A stretch of 51,183 bases of DNA. Origin: Saksenaea vasiformis B4078 (lineage: Eukaryota; Mucoromycota; Mucoromycetes; Mucorales; Saksenaeaceae). Location: assembly GCA_000697055.1 (NCBI GenBank), contig JNDT01001750.1, positions 1-51,183 on the forward strand, in the 5' to 3' direction. Shown one piece after another: positions 1 through 12,089 of the stretch; within the stretch, counting starts at the first letter, position 1; every line of letters begins with the position of its first letter. The position numbers and the translations under genes are program-made. The notes under the pieces were generated by a model. It saw only the letters and a list, made by a program, of their open reading frames with translations, did not search any database and had not been told where the DNA came from.

Positions 1-210
1 ACAAAAGTGTCTGGATAAATTATTTACCTTTAATCTACTCTAATACTAGATGTATATATGCTACAGATATATATAATAGCTTGTTAGAAAGCTGCGACCT
101 AGTACTTTGCAATAAGCTATCATACAATATATATAGATAAGTAGATTAAATGATATTAGCTAATAAATGCAAATGTACAAAACATCCGGACACTTTTGTG
201 GAGTACTGTA
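1..210. mobile_element. Tc1/mariner-like miniature element (MITE), left end cut by window edge
   Basis: The window opens with ACAAAAGTGTCTGGAT, and 184-199 holds its near-perfect inverted copy (one mismatch in 16). The right terminus continues to 210 (GGAGTACTGTA), so the full terminal inverted repeat probably reads TACAGTACTCCACAAAAGTG, which looks like Tc1 family ends and a TA target site. Only AT-rich DNA lies between the ends and there is no transposase reading frame, so this looks like a non-autonomous element of just over 200 bp. The outermost bases of the left end lie outside the window. Confidence 0.65.
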
Positions 211-1384
211 TAAAAAAAAATTTAAAAACTCAAATAGTTATATTATTATTTACTTTTATATTAAAAAGAAAAATAATAATTTTAAAAGGATAAATAGTTA
301 AAATAATTAGGATTAAAATACTTTATGTAGCATTAGACCATAAATATAATTAAAAAGTCATTTTTAACTAATTGTCGTATCCGACATAGTTACATTACTA
401 CACAGTAATTAGAACACTATGCTTGAGTAAGACAAAAAGGTACTGAAGGTAATTACTTTATTAGAACGCGGTTCTAGACATGTCTTATTCCTATCTATCT
501 GTTGCTGAGATACCAGCGGACACAGAATATACAATTAACCAGGATAAACATAACGATCCTGATCTAGTAAAGAATCATCTAAAGATATCTCTAAACTCCT
601 CTGTCCCGCTGCTACCCGCAAGTACCATAAATTATTTAAACAGTACAATGATCATTTTAATAAAAACAATCCTTTTTTGAGTCTCGCTTACTTTACGTCG
701 CCCATACTTGAATTTGGATACATTACTAATGACTAGAAATGTTAACAATACTTATATATCTGTAATGTCTTGTTAATGTGGAATAAAAAGGGATCAATAG
801 ATTCAGTGAAACTGGTATTTATTTTCAAGAAAAAAAAATCAATCTTCTGAAAACTTTTCTATCTGAATTGATGATACTTATATATCTTGTTGACTTCAGA
901 GTAGATTGTTAGCTTATGTCTTAGATATCGCTATTGTCTATTAACCAATCTAAAGGAGTGTTTTTAGAGATTGGTTTAAAGAAGAGCTGTGTAGTAATTC
1001 AGAATGTAGTTCATTGGGACTGTCTCAGTTAAATTAGAGACAGCGGAATTGAAAGAGTAGATCTTATTGTTCCTGAATTTCCTAGTAACTGAATCATGAA
1101 TAAATATGTTCTGATTGGTGCTCTGAGTATGGACATGTCTTAGGATAATCTCGTAAAGTCATTATAAGACTGACATGATCGTATTTTCTTATATGTCATA
1201 ATGACATTGAGCTGCATAAATAGTATTATGAGTAAAAGATCAATGTCAGATACGACAATATCAAAAAAAATTTAGTAGTCATGTTATAAAATGCTTGTTT
1301 TTTTATCTTTGTTATTTCAAACTGTCATATCTTTCTATTTTTATTTATTATTTTATTTTCTTTTGTCTCTGTTAATTACTTTGA
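211..1384. other. AT-rich gene-poor stretch
   Basis: Very AT-rich sequence with short homopolymers. The only open frame of note, 480-680 (66 codons), resembles nothing I know and has no splice or context support. I see no gene here; it may be old transposon debris. Confidence 0.5.
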
Positions 1385-1962
1385 AGGATGGTCATGTCTT
1401 ATCAGAATGTCTGAAAGTTTAGTAAATGCTGCATGTTTACACATCACATGTCATTTTTTTCAAATGACTCTTTCTAAATAAAATGAGTACATCTTCTTTA
1501 GAAGTATTTATGCTATTGTACAGTGGCGATCATTTCAATTGATTATATTCCTTCAAACATTGGCGGCCGCTTAAACGTTGTATATTTATTCATCATCTTT
1601 TGATTTGAAAAACAATCTCATATCTATAAAACTTCTGGACATCTACCTTTATTTTCTTTTATCTCTATTTACCATTTTATTTTTTTCATGTTAATTTATG
1701 GCGAATGTCTACAAGTTTTATAGATATGAGATTGTTTTCCAAATCAAAAGATGACGAATAAATATACAACATTTGAGCGGCTGCTGATGTTCAAAGAAAT
1801 ATGATCGATTGAAATGATCGCCACTGTACAATAGCATAAACGCTTCTAAAGAGGACGCACTCATTTTATTTAGAAGGGGTCGTTTGAAAGAGATGACGTG
1901 TGATGTGCGAACACGCAGCATTTACTAAACTTTCGGACGTTCCGATGAGACACGACCATCCT
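1385..1962. repeat. Large inverted repeat (two ~260-bp arms, 59-bp spacer)
   Basis: The left arm at 1385-1643 is the reverse complement of the right arm at 1703-1962, collinear over the whole length around an AT-rich spacer at 1644-1702. By eye about 30 positions differ between the arms and nearly all are transitions. The changes go both ways, but the left arm carries most of the A/T states. The less mutated right arm keeps a minus-strand open frame of 67 codons (1718-1921), which suggests the duplicated unit was once coding. Origin unknown; a palindromic transposon duplication is one option. Confidence 0.85.
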
Positions 1963-4767
1963 CCTATAGTCTGACTCTCACACTATCAGCATTAGCTATT
2001 TGAAGTACTGGCTGCATGAAATCTACTTGCGCATTCTGCTTGACTTCTCTTTCTCCTTTTTGTTTTGTTAATAATTTATCAACCGCATTATGGAATTACA
2101 TAATATTAACTGGAATGACTGTCAGTTCTTGTGTCTACCATTCTGCTATACTTATAACTAAAACAGAATCAACATTAAATTAGTTTAACAACTACAATTT
2201 TGACATTAGATTGTGAATTACATTTGTGATCCTTATAGTTAAGTTCGTGAATGTCTCTTTATAAACCTTTTTTACATTAATCTTATATGAAAATAGTAGC
2301 TCATTGCTTGCTTAATTAGATAGTGCCTGAACTATGATAACGGTCAATTTCTCTATTACAAAAGTCGGGACAACCTCAGTCAGGATGAGACGAGACACTC
2401 CTTCATCTCGAGCTCGAACGAGATACTTAGATCAGGATACTTCTTGGTTCCGAGGGACGAAGATATCGGTTGGAGCAGGACGGGCTTCAGGACTTCGAGA
2501 CTATATCTGGAGCCTTACTTAGACCCGGCCAGAAGCATATAGATTTTGACAGTGGATGTGACAATACTGGACTTGAATCTCTCTGCACGTTGGCCAATCG
2601 TTATAGTACATCCACCTGGTTCTTGACGTTGCACGTATTTCAACAATGACAACTGAGATGGACGACATAACAGTTTGGCTTTGACTGTCAGATGGATCTC
2701 CATTGCGGACGGCATATTCAAAGGTAGAAATATCCAAGGATAAATAGTGTATCCGAGGAGAGAGAAAGGTAAACGGGACTCGATGTATCACTTTAAGTTA
2801 TGTGGCAGCAGCGTTTCATATTATACGCAATTGCATCCAGAAGAGTGTATCGTAACGTCGTCTAAAACAAATCCGATACAACGCATTTGAGCAAACGTAG
2901 ATTTTCAAGTGTGTCGGATATGACTGCGTTATTGCGATGAATAAAGAAAAGGCATTATATATTTACTGCGGACTGAAGCACACTTGTTGCTAATTGTCGT
3001 ATTTCGACATATACAACAGATACAACATCTTCACATTATCTAAAGCAGCAATTTTAAAGTAGCGATCGTAAATCTGACACCTTATCAACCTGAAACCTGG
3101 TAAAAAGATTTTTTATACCCAGGAACTCAGAGACTAATTCTAAGAATACCGAGAACAAGGACAATGACCTTACCATTGGTTCTCGTCATGAAAAAACTTT
3201 TTCTAAGGTCAACTAAAATCACTGATTGGTTCACAATGATAAAGAACAAAACTACGATCAGAAACCTACTACCACTATAAATATTCCCTGGATTCTGTTC
3301 TAATAAAAAATCGATTTTCTTTTATCGAGTCTCAAGGACTTATCTTTGTTATCCATTTTTCTATCTTTTTACTTACCAGATTCTACACTAATGATTACTA
3401 TCGATACCAGCGTTGACCATGCAATATTTGCATCCTCCAACCTTAAACCTTCAGATGCGAGACATCACATCCGGTGCATAGATCCGATATCACACGATTC
3501 TGGACAGGTGACAGATTTCTCAACAGCATAAAGAACCAAGTAGTGGATAGCTATTAGTGATATAAGTCCAAAGGGTTGCTGGAAAGAAAACAAAAAATCA
3601 GTCGTCAAGTGAGTATCGGCCATGGATCTTGATCAAATCCCAAGATGCGGGATCCTTTGTTTGGATAACAGACAAAACGGGAGTTGCTGGTATTGATAGC
3701 TTGTAATAGTTTATATTTGAAGGATAAATCTGACTTACTATGACGCTTTGGAAGTTGCGACCTATTATTTTAGTACTAACACGGTGTCAGGGATCTCCTG
3801 CATCTGATCGTTACCTTGTATTTTCATGGATCTCACCCTTTTTCTTCGGTCAAAATCAGCTGCGTCAACGTTGTCATAACGTTCAATCCTACTGCTGCTA
3901 AATCTCTGGATCTAGGATGTGACCCTAAGATAAAGAAGTTCTTCATAGGATAGACACACGAAGATTGTGTTGCAAAACCAGGAGGCTGCATTCAATAGCT
4001 TGACAACGTTTTCCCTCAGGCGGATGAAAATCCAGAGGATTAACAACTCAACGAGTATAAACGCGTAATCATCGCTGGATCCTCAAATAAATTTGTCTGT
4101 CGAGACCTGCTATTATACCATATTTACTGCTTGTGCAATTAACCCACTCTACGAAAAGAAAGAGAGAGAGAGAGACAGGTGTACTTACTCTTAACTGATC
4201 TGCATACAGCTTGAGGAGAGGTTCCATGCTGGGACGGGATAATGCAGGAACATGATGCAAGATCCATGTGGAAATCCTACCTATGAAGCCTTTAAAAAAT
4301 CAATGATATGCAGATACAAATCAGGTGCTCGAACATAAAATTTATATATATATATTAGGTACTTTTAAGTACCATTCACAGCAGCAACGAATGATCGCCA
4401 CTTAAAAATTGCAAATGATAACGTCTGAGGAACATTTGCCTTTAAATAGGTTTCAGTGTCACCGAGGTGAAAAGCGTGCTCAGATTTATGGGCTTTCAGT
4501 TCTGTAGCGCAAAAAGAATGCAAGCCTTCTTTGGCCCCCCATATACCAGTACTAACTGGCCCAAAATTTGTAACGTTGGATAATAACTAGCATTTTTCAA
4601 AGTAGGAATATTACAAAAAAAGTATACTTTACTCATTACGATGTTCAATGTTGGTGTAAAGCGGCAACGGTAGGAGAATAGGTGATTAGGAATAATTTAA
4701 ACTAAGCATACGGGTAGCACGTTCGTTTCTTTTTGATCGGCTATTGTTTTCTTTTTTTATGACAGTG
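1963..4767. other. Gene-poor region with simple repeats
   Basis: No convincing gene. Coding-like scraps occur on the minus strand at 2515-2791 and on the plus strand at 2334-2522, but with no family resemblance or splice framework. A (GA)n microsatellite lies near 4160-4176 and an AT run near 4341-4355. Most of the stretch looks like decayed repeat DNA. Confidence 0.45.
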
Positions 4768-5587
4768 TTACAGAGATGAATGATTTGCGGAAATGACAGC
4801 AGGTTCTGGTCTTGCTGGATCGCCTAATGATGATGATGAGAGTGGTGGATGCATTGCAACTTCTGAATAGCTGGGGGGAAGCGTGATGGTAGATTGTGGT
4901 GTCAGAATGGCTGCTTGGTAGGAGGGTAATTCATCCCGAAGAGCAAGCTCCGGATCCAATTCCATGATCTCGATAACCAAACATAGCCGTGCGGATTTAT
5001 AGCGAGGTGGTATCGGGTCATCTTGCGTGGGTCGGCGGAATGTCCACCGAATATGATGCGATGCGTCGGTCTTTGTAAATTCCTCGAGGGTCTGTTTGAG
5101 CGTCCGTTCAAACTAAAGGAGAGATAAGCAACTGACTCGATCCAGTCTTCAATAGATTCCTTACGTGTCGAATTCTTTGTACGAGCATTGATCGTCGTCG
5201 ACTCATCCAAAAGCTAAGAGCAGCAGGTATAAACAGCAGGATCAAGGGATACCACATAGATAGATCCGTCGAACGAGCAACAAGTGAGAACATAGCCGAG
5301 CAAATAATGCAACAAATTGCGAAAACGAATATGTAGCAATCAATATGACTGGATGGACATGATGTGCGAACGAAGCGACGAAGATGTTCCATACGGGAAT
5401 CAAACTGTTGTTGTGGAAGCTATAACATTATTGACAGGTTAATGATCGGATCAAGAATCAAATCGTAAAAAAGGCAACAAAGACGTACGAGTTCTTTAAG
5501 AGCTGTCATTTCTTCATACTCGTTAGATGATAGTGTTGGTGGTCGCCATCGCAGACTAAGTACGCACACAGATGCAAGGATACGCAT
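4768..5587 (-). CDS. Two-span membrane protein with C-terminal PY motifs (unknown family)
   Basis: My model has three exons on the minus strand: 5587-5489, 5419-5165 and 5112-4768, giving about 232 residues. The introns (5420-5488 and 5113-5164) have clean GT and AG ends and keep phase. The N-terminal third is basic and polar. Two hydrophobic segments follow (around FVFAICCIICSAMF and PLILLFIPAALSFW) and then a basic stretch. The cytosolic tail contains LPSY and PPSY. PPxY-type motifs in fungal membrane proteins usually recruit Rsp5/Nedd4 ubiquitin ligases, so a trafficking-regulated protein or ligase adaptor is a reasonable inference. I do not recognise the family. The start ATG at 5587 is the first in frame after upstream stops. 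Confidence 0.7.
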
Positions 5588-5932
5588 ATTAAGGTTGCGA
5601 AGGAAGAAGGAGAAGCTACAACAGTGGATCGTGGAATTGTAAACAATAAAAAAAATTCTCGGACTGTTGAAGTTGATGATGCTTGATGTTTATTTAAGAA
5701 AAGGGGAACGAGGAGGAGGGAGTGAAATCAGGGGCGAGCTTGGACCAGCTGTTCCATTTCCGTTTTCGTTTCTATAAAGATGGTTTGTCTGTCATTGGAC
5801 AGTTCGAATTCGAAACAACCGGTTGTCTTCCTTTTTCTTATCATTTATTCATGCCAACGAAACGCGTGTCGGGAGTAGCACGACATTGATATTAATTGAA
5901 CGCAACTTTTGCGCTGCGCTACATACATCTAA

Positions 5933-6095
5933 CGTCCCATGGAGAGCCAAGTCTGCCCTAAGAAGGATCGAATATGCGGTCATCAGCACATAAAATTGCA
6001 GCAGACTCGTATTCTGCCTACATCAACTTGGTGTGCCCGCGGTGGACGCAAGTTAATATGGAACAGCATAAAAATCCGTTCATGGTTAGTAAATG
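5933..6095 (+). repeat. Dispersed end-repeat, copy A (Fanzor-element associated)
   Basis: This stretch begins with CGTCCCAT and aligns along its length with 25405-25567. Shared blocks include a TGGACGCAA segment, AGCAGCATAAAAA (AACAGCATAAAAA here) and GTTAGTAAATG. Copies C (11881-12000) and D (28343-28400) share parts of it. In copy B the repeat lies just downstream of a decayed Fanzor gene, so it is probably the terminus of that element. Weak similarity to B continues to about 6180. Confidence 0.6.
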
Positions 6096-8891
6096 AGAGA
6101 TCAATTTACTTGCTCGCGGAGATTTACTCCGGCACCCCAATCGGATGAGTGCGATGTGAAAGGAATAGTAAATGGCAGCGATCGGCGATGGTAGGTGCGC
6201 ATTAGAAGACTTGAAGCGATGCAACATCTAGCAGCATCGTGAAAGATAGATGACAGCATTTGCGTACATGATGGATAAAGGACGCTACCACAACTGAGGT
6301 AGTTTGGGACATCCATTGTGCAGGCTGAGCAACAGACAGAAGTGAACGATCGACTTCGCATGAGGTGGAATGGTGTCCTCACTGGAGAGAACGAAACCGA
6401 AGAAAGAAGACAAGATCTTAAATGCCCATCCTAACCGTTATCTGAGCAGGTTTTTATCAGATAGCGGAAACATCGTTTGACAGAAATACAGCATAGGATA
6501 ACATAATACGCACATTTTAGCGTTGAATGAAAGTGAAAAATGATGCTTCCTTGGTGCAAAATTCACTTGAATGTCAAACAAAGTTGAGCGATCCAGGACC
6601 ATGGGAGTCCTAACGTGGTATACTATATTAACTCCCCACCACGCTGTTTATCACCATGGAGATATTCCCTCCTCATCTTCCTGTATATCTGCATTGCCTC
6701 CATGAAGTTTTGAGGGATAGCGTCATGCATAACCCAACCTGTCATCCTACTTATTGCTGCCTACTGTCTGCAGGTATCGCTTGCCTCAGCGACATAAGTT
6801 ACCATGCTACGATACGTTTCATAAACAGATCAACCTCATCTAGACTGGTCATGGGCGGAATTGGTCGTTAACAAATACTGTTGTTTTCTACAAGACTGGA
6901 ATTAGGACATCGCCGAATAATTACCGGTGCCTAGACGCTGCATTGCTTTAAAAATGGATCCATGTTGTCCAATGACATGTGCAGGACCATGTCGACATAA
7001 AGGCAACAGCTTCTCATCTATCGCATAGGCATGCCACTGTGAGTGCGAGCTTCCGGAATTTCGACGAGTAACTTTCTCTCTCGTTCGGACAGGCAAGGAC
7101 GGCGGGGTTACATGTCTGGCGAGTCAGGCAGCCAATAGCCTCATTGGTATCGAGCTTCATGCATCGTTTGTGTGCACCTGCTAGGCCAATAAAAACGTTT
7201 GCACTGGGTCATCGCGAACGAGATCTTGATAGCCTCTTCTAACGTCTCATTGCGCGGTGTAAATTACAGTTATGCCTCTTTAAAAGTATTTGGCTTACGT
7301 TTATAAAGAGTATATCTATCGAGATGCAATAAAATGAAGGGTACCGTGGTTGTAAAAGGGGATTGTATTCGGATTCATAAGGTCCTTACTGCCTGATCTA
7401 TCTGGACTACAGAATACACGTAAAGGCTTCAGAAAAAAAGCATGATAAGTAGGAGGTGTTCAGAGTTTGGTTGACCGGAATTTGGCTTATCTTTGGGAAA
7501 TATTTAAAGGACATGATAGTCTGCCTTCATGTACTACCATAGATAATATAGTGCGGTGCCCAGGTAAGTGATGTATGATTTTTGAGCAGTTTCCAATTAA
7601 GTGCTGTTAGGGTCACTATTTTCCCCGCAGTGAATATCTATGCACATTGATTTGTATCTCTTTTAACACTTATGTATAGATCTCTCTCGGTATTCCGGCC
7701 TATTCCTCTGCATTTCTTTGTTATCGTGATCAGTGAACATACTGTGATCCATAAAAACCGCAATTTCTTAAAATTGGTTATGTATAAAGCCTCTCACTTA
7801 TATAAGTCCCTTGTCAACGATAACGGTTGCAATGGTCTCGGTGTTTCCACCTGTTTCTACGTATCTCCTCGTTGCGATGGCAGATTATGACGAGAAAACA
7901 CTTGAGATCTGTAATCCTCTTTGCTCTCTGCATTTCTCTGCATTTGTCGGTCAAAACTTTCCCATAGTAATTGCTTACATTTCACGCTTTCTCTACAAGT
8001 CATTCATACATGGAAACACTTTTCTCCTCGTCAATTTTATATTAAACGCGTTATATAAACACTACGCGCCACCGGCTAATGGTGGATATGCCGTATATCC
8101 AGTACTTGTATCGATGCTATCGTTCTGTAGTACACCAGTGGTCGCCTGCAAGTTACGTGGGAAAAGGCAGGCCGATGACCGGGTGTCGTGACTTTGTCCT
8201 AGCAAGTCCTTTGATAACGTTAATCTTTTGTGTGGGGAACTTCCGTGTCAACCTTTGCTTCTTGCTTGTGACACATGCCATATGAAAGGCAAACATGCTA
8301 CGGAGATGGGAAGAAAAGGAAGCTGAGGAAGAAGAAACGATTCATCTCTATGAAAAACGCGTGTCGAAAATCTTATCGGATGCGCGACTATCTACAGGCT
8401 GCACAGTCATCCATGACAACCTTCGAAAATAAAGTTCTGATGTGAATGAATTGCGCATAGAATGGTTTAATCAAATGCTACGGGGCACTCCCGCTGACTC
8501 TTTCGTAAGTTGCAGTATTTGATGTTACTCTATGTTTCAGCCCTGGGCAAAATGGATCACAAATTGCGGTGACACGACGGGCATGTTTGTTTCTCCTGTC
8601 TTTTCATGTGAAAGATAGTCCAAAGGTTAGCGAGACGCTAAACAGAAGGGCATACACATATACGCTCGTTCGTTTATATGTGTATTATTTCTGATTACTG
8701 AAATATTCATTGTTCCAAATATAACAATTTTGTCACCTAGACTGACAACACTTGCATCCACGCAACTCAAAATCATCAAGCACGAAGTTTCCAGTGAAAA
8801 AAACAAGAAAAAAGTATAAAGGCGCAAACTTTAAACTTCCTATAAGATCTATACGCATCGTTCTTTCCCTTTCCCACTCTTAAATTCAAAC
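6096..8891. other. Decayed or non-coding region, no intact gene
   Basis: Several short open frames exist but none forms a consistent gene. On the minus strand around 6650-6870 one frame reads like a degenerate helical-repeat (PPR-like) segment containing stops, and 6900-7240 contains further coding-like scraps. On the plus strand a 126-codon frame lies at 7811-8191 with no recognisable family. The last ~100 bp before 8892 are pyrimidine-rich and probably contain the promoter of the hydrolase gene. Confidence 0.4.
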
Positions 8892-10176
8892 ATGCTGGCG
8901 TCGGATTTTTTCGCTGTGGGGTTGAAATTATTTGCTGCGGCGTTTTTTACGCTCTTCGCGAATATATACAAAGCGAAACAGTTTGGTATAGAATACGTGA
9001 GGCATCAACGGCCGACCAAGCTGACCCTGTTACAGTGGAGCATGTAGCTTATAGGTGTGGTCGCAGGATCATCTGGCAGGTGCCGCTTAGCATACGGTGC
9101 GCTTTTGTGCGGCGGGTGGTCGCGCTCCATGTCTTAAAGTTAAGAAAGCTCGGAAATATCGTAGCGCCTCCGTACGGTTTGCACTGGGATTGGCTCAGTC
9201 CTCCTGTTCAAAAAGATACCTGGTCCGGTTGCTGGATCTTCGATAAAATCGCAAACCATAAGGATCCTGTCAAATTCGCTGAAAGTACGGCACGAGATAT
9301 GGATCTTATCATTTTTTATATCCATGGTAAAATACTTTGATTTCTTTTTTAATACAGCAGTCTAATCCATCCGTTTCCAAAGGTGGTGGCTTCGTTCTCG
9401 GAAAAAGCACCCTTTATATGGATTCATTTATTTACATGCTAGAACGTTTAAAGAAAAAGCACGGAGTGAATGCACGAATCTTTTCAATCGATTATCGTTT
9501 GGCTCCCGAGTGCCCATGGCCTCAAGGTCAGGACGACTGTCTCAAGGCATATCGTTATTTGCTCGATCTGGGTATCGAGCCTTCTAAAATTATTATGGGT
9601 GAGCGATCAAAGCTGAACGACTGAAAAGCAAAAAAAAAAAAAAAATAGTTACACTTTTTTATAGCGGGCGATAGTGCCGGAGGCAACCTGGTCTCTACAA
9701 CAACCCTGATTATGCGTGAAAAAGACTTGCCGATGCCGCGCGCTCATGTCCTGATTTCACCTTGGGTTACTCTGGAAACTCACTCGCCAACATACATCAG
9801 CAACAAGAGCACGGACTTTATTACTCCAAACGTTGTGTGTATCAGAGCCCCAGAGGCATACCTTCCAGCGCTCCTTGAATTGAATGAAAAAGGGAGACAG
9901 AAGATACTTCGTCATCCCCACATTTCACCGCTCTATGGCAATTTTGAAGGGTTTTGTCCTACTTTCGTGTCGTACGGTGGTGCCGAACTTTTCCAGGCTG
10001 ACATAGAAGCAATGATTCGTCGTCTTAAAGATGATCGCGTGAAAGTGGACATCATGACACGCCCAGACACAGTTCATGTCTGGCCTATAGAGCCTATGGT
10101 TGCGCCCAACGAAAGCATTTGGATGGAAGACTGTGGACGCATGACTGATTGGTGTGCAGACATAATTCATTATTGA
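8892..10176 (+). CDS. HSL-type alpha/beta hydrolase (esterase/lipase family)
   Basis: Serine hydrolase of the hormone-sensitive-lipase-like (alpha/beta hydrolase 3) family. My four-exon model is 8892-8996, 9080-9326, 9383-9598 and 9665-10176, total 1,080 nt and 359 residues. The oxyanion motif HGGG falls at about residues 117-120 and is created by splicing across 9327-9382. The nucleophile motif GDSAGGN places Ser at about 193, across intron 9599-9664. Likely partners are Asp302 and His327 (in VHVWP). The N-terminal ~25 residues are hydrophobic, suggesting an ER signal anchor as in fungal steryl-ester or acetyl-ester hydrolases; the substrate cannot be read from sequence. The first intron (8997-9079) is the least certain part. 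The gene converges with the LDH gene, leaving 58 bp between stop codons. Confidence 0.88.
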
Positions 10177-10234
10177 GAAACGAAGTACAAACCATACAAT
10201 AAAGAAAAAACATTGCATAAATAAGCTTAGGTTG

Positions 10235-11190
10235 TTATTGGTATTTGTCGACAATAACTCGCATGGAATCAGCACTTGCTTGGAGCCTTTGCTCTTCTTC
10301 TTCTGTTAGTGGAAGATCGTAGACTTCTATAATTCCATCCCATCCAAACTTGGCAGGCATCGAGAGAACTGCATCCAGCCGATCGACATACACAGATAAG
10401 GGTCGCACTTCCAATTTGTTTAAAATGATGGATTCACAAAGGGAGGCTGCACAGGCGCCAATACCGTAGTAGGTTGCTCCTTTCAACTGGATAATATCCA
10501 TGGCCTTGCCAGCGATGTTTTTCTCAACTTCGTCCTTGTTGAGCTGTTGAACCTCTGGAAAAGATAACAGCGGCCTTCCACCCACAGATGCGGCGTCCCA
10601 CGCAATGAACTGAGAATCACCATGCTCACCCAAAACGTACGCGTGTACAGCCGATGCGCTAACACGAAGCGTGTCGGCTAAAAAGACGCGCAGCCGAGAT
10701 GAGTCCAAAAATGTACCGGTACCAATGACTTGTTTCCGAGGAAGCCCCGAGAGTTTCTGTGCAATCGCTGTCAAGACATCCACGGGGTTGGCAACGAGTA
10801 AAAGAATTGCATCTTGGCGAATAGGCTTCATCTCACCGAGAATGGAGTGAAGGATCTTATAGTTACGTTCAATCAACTGTTTCATCGTTAAGTCTGTGCA
10901 ACACAACAAGAGATGCAAAATACCTCTGTTCGGCCTTCACCTTCACGTTGTTTAGCACCTGCGGTGATAATGGAGATATCTGCCTGGCTTGCTTCTTTCA
11001 TCGTAGCGCCACGGACTTTGGTACTGCTGACAAGTCCAGCATCGCTCAGATCAAGCGTCTGACCTCTGACAGTGTCCTGGTCCACATCAACAAGAAGCAC
11101 TTCCGACGCGACGTCCTTTAACATCAAAGCATATGCGATTGTAGCGCCGACAGAACCTGCACCGATGATGGCGACTTTCGAGACAACCAT
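10235..11190 (-). CDS. ldh: L-lactate dehydrogenase (fungal NAD-dependent type)
   Basis: Reduces pyruvate to L-lactate with NADH in the cytosol; this is the fermentative enzyme of lactic-acid-producing Mucorales. Two exons: 11190-10924 and 10876-10235, with a 47-nt intron (10877-10923). The product is 302 residues, slightly shorter than Rhizopus LdhA at its C-terminus. The Rossmann motif GAGSVG is at residues 10-15. The substrate-specificity loop is AGAKQREGEGRTE with Gln at about 81, which marks lactate rather than malate dehydrogenase (Arg there). Arg87, Asp147, Arg150 and the catalytic His174 in GEHGDSQ are all present. The exon junction rebuilds the conserved GRTE-LIERN segment, which fixes the acceptor. 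The product looks intact. Confidence 0.95.
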
Positions 11191-11880
11191 TTCTTTTTTT
11201 TTTGTTTTCTTGATAACATCGAAACAACTCTGTTTCCAGTGAGATTTATATATTTGTGTTGTGGGATGGGAATTTTTTTTTTTTTTTTTTTGAGATGGTT
11301 GGCTTTTACATCGTATGTTTTACCATTATTTCGTGCGTTAAAATATGATCCTATGTTCACAACATCATTATCATGCAATTTTTCTCTATCGTCCATTTTT
11401 AACAATCCGACATATGTCCAGCCGCTCGAACCAAATTTCTATACATGAATCACATGCCGACCATTTATTTAAAAAAGAAAAAGAAAAGGTCGCCACTTGG
11501 CTTAACGTTGCACAGATTCCCCCAATCATGAAGATAACAGAAAGTTCCGTGTGGATCCAAGAAGTAACCGCTGGGTGTTATCAATCATGGAGTTCTTTCC
11601 ACAGGGGTTTCGTTCACAAGAGACCTTGACGTAGATGATATCACCTTTTTATCTTTTTTGGTCCCGACCACATAAGACCTGATAGTCATTGTGTTAGGTA
11701 CAACCCAACTTTAAGCTTTACGACACTTTGCTTACAGTGGAGATAGTTTTCAGGCACAGCAATAAGTGTGTCACATGCGTTAATTTTCAAGAGTATGTCA
11801 AGATCGGATGGTTACCGATCATGCTATGCATACTAAATTTATTTATTGAACGATTTTTTGCTCTTTTACATCTGGAGTGA
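11191..11880. other. Intergenic: upstream region of the LDH gene
   Basis: No gene seen. A long T run (about 11271-11292) lies ~90 bp upstream of the LDH start. Overlapping short open frames on both strands here have no coding signature. Confidence 0.5.
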
Positions 11881-12000
11881 AGTTTGTGCTAAGGGAAAAA
11901 AGCTAACAGATGTCGTCAACTAATTTGCAAAGCTTATATGAATTTAGACCCCTCGATGGATACAAAGTTTATTCGAGCAGCATAAGATAATCATTAATTG
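11881..12000 (+). repeat. Dispersed end-repeat, copy C
   Basis: Matches copies A and B in two blocks: AGTTTGTGCTAAGG (AGTTTGCACCAAG in copy D) and, ~75 bp later, ATTCGAGCAGCATAA (identical in copy B). The leading CGTCCC is not recognisable, so this copy is older or truncated. No Fanzor remnant lies beside it. Confidence 0.5.
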
Positions 12001-12032
12001 ACACAAATCCTATAAAACAGTGGAAAAAAGAA

Positions 12033-12062
12033 GGAAAGAAAGAAAGAAATAAAGAAAGAAAG
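12033..12062. repeat. (GAAA)n microsatellite
   Basis: Imperfect tandem GAAA units just downstream of the P5 ATPase stop codon. Confidence 0.8.
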
Positions 12063-12089
12063 GGATTACTAGCTATAAAAAATAGATGA

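Noticed and set aside
6650..6870. Possible PPR-type gene on the minus strand
   Set aside because: Only one loosely PPR-like helix pair with internal stops; not enough for a gene or a named pseudogene.
7811..8191. Plus-strand 126-codon open frame
   Set aside because: No family resemblance, no splice context, several overlapping alternative frames; likely chance, though not excluded.
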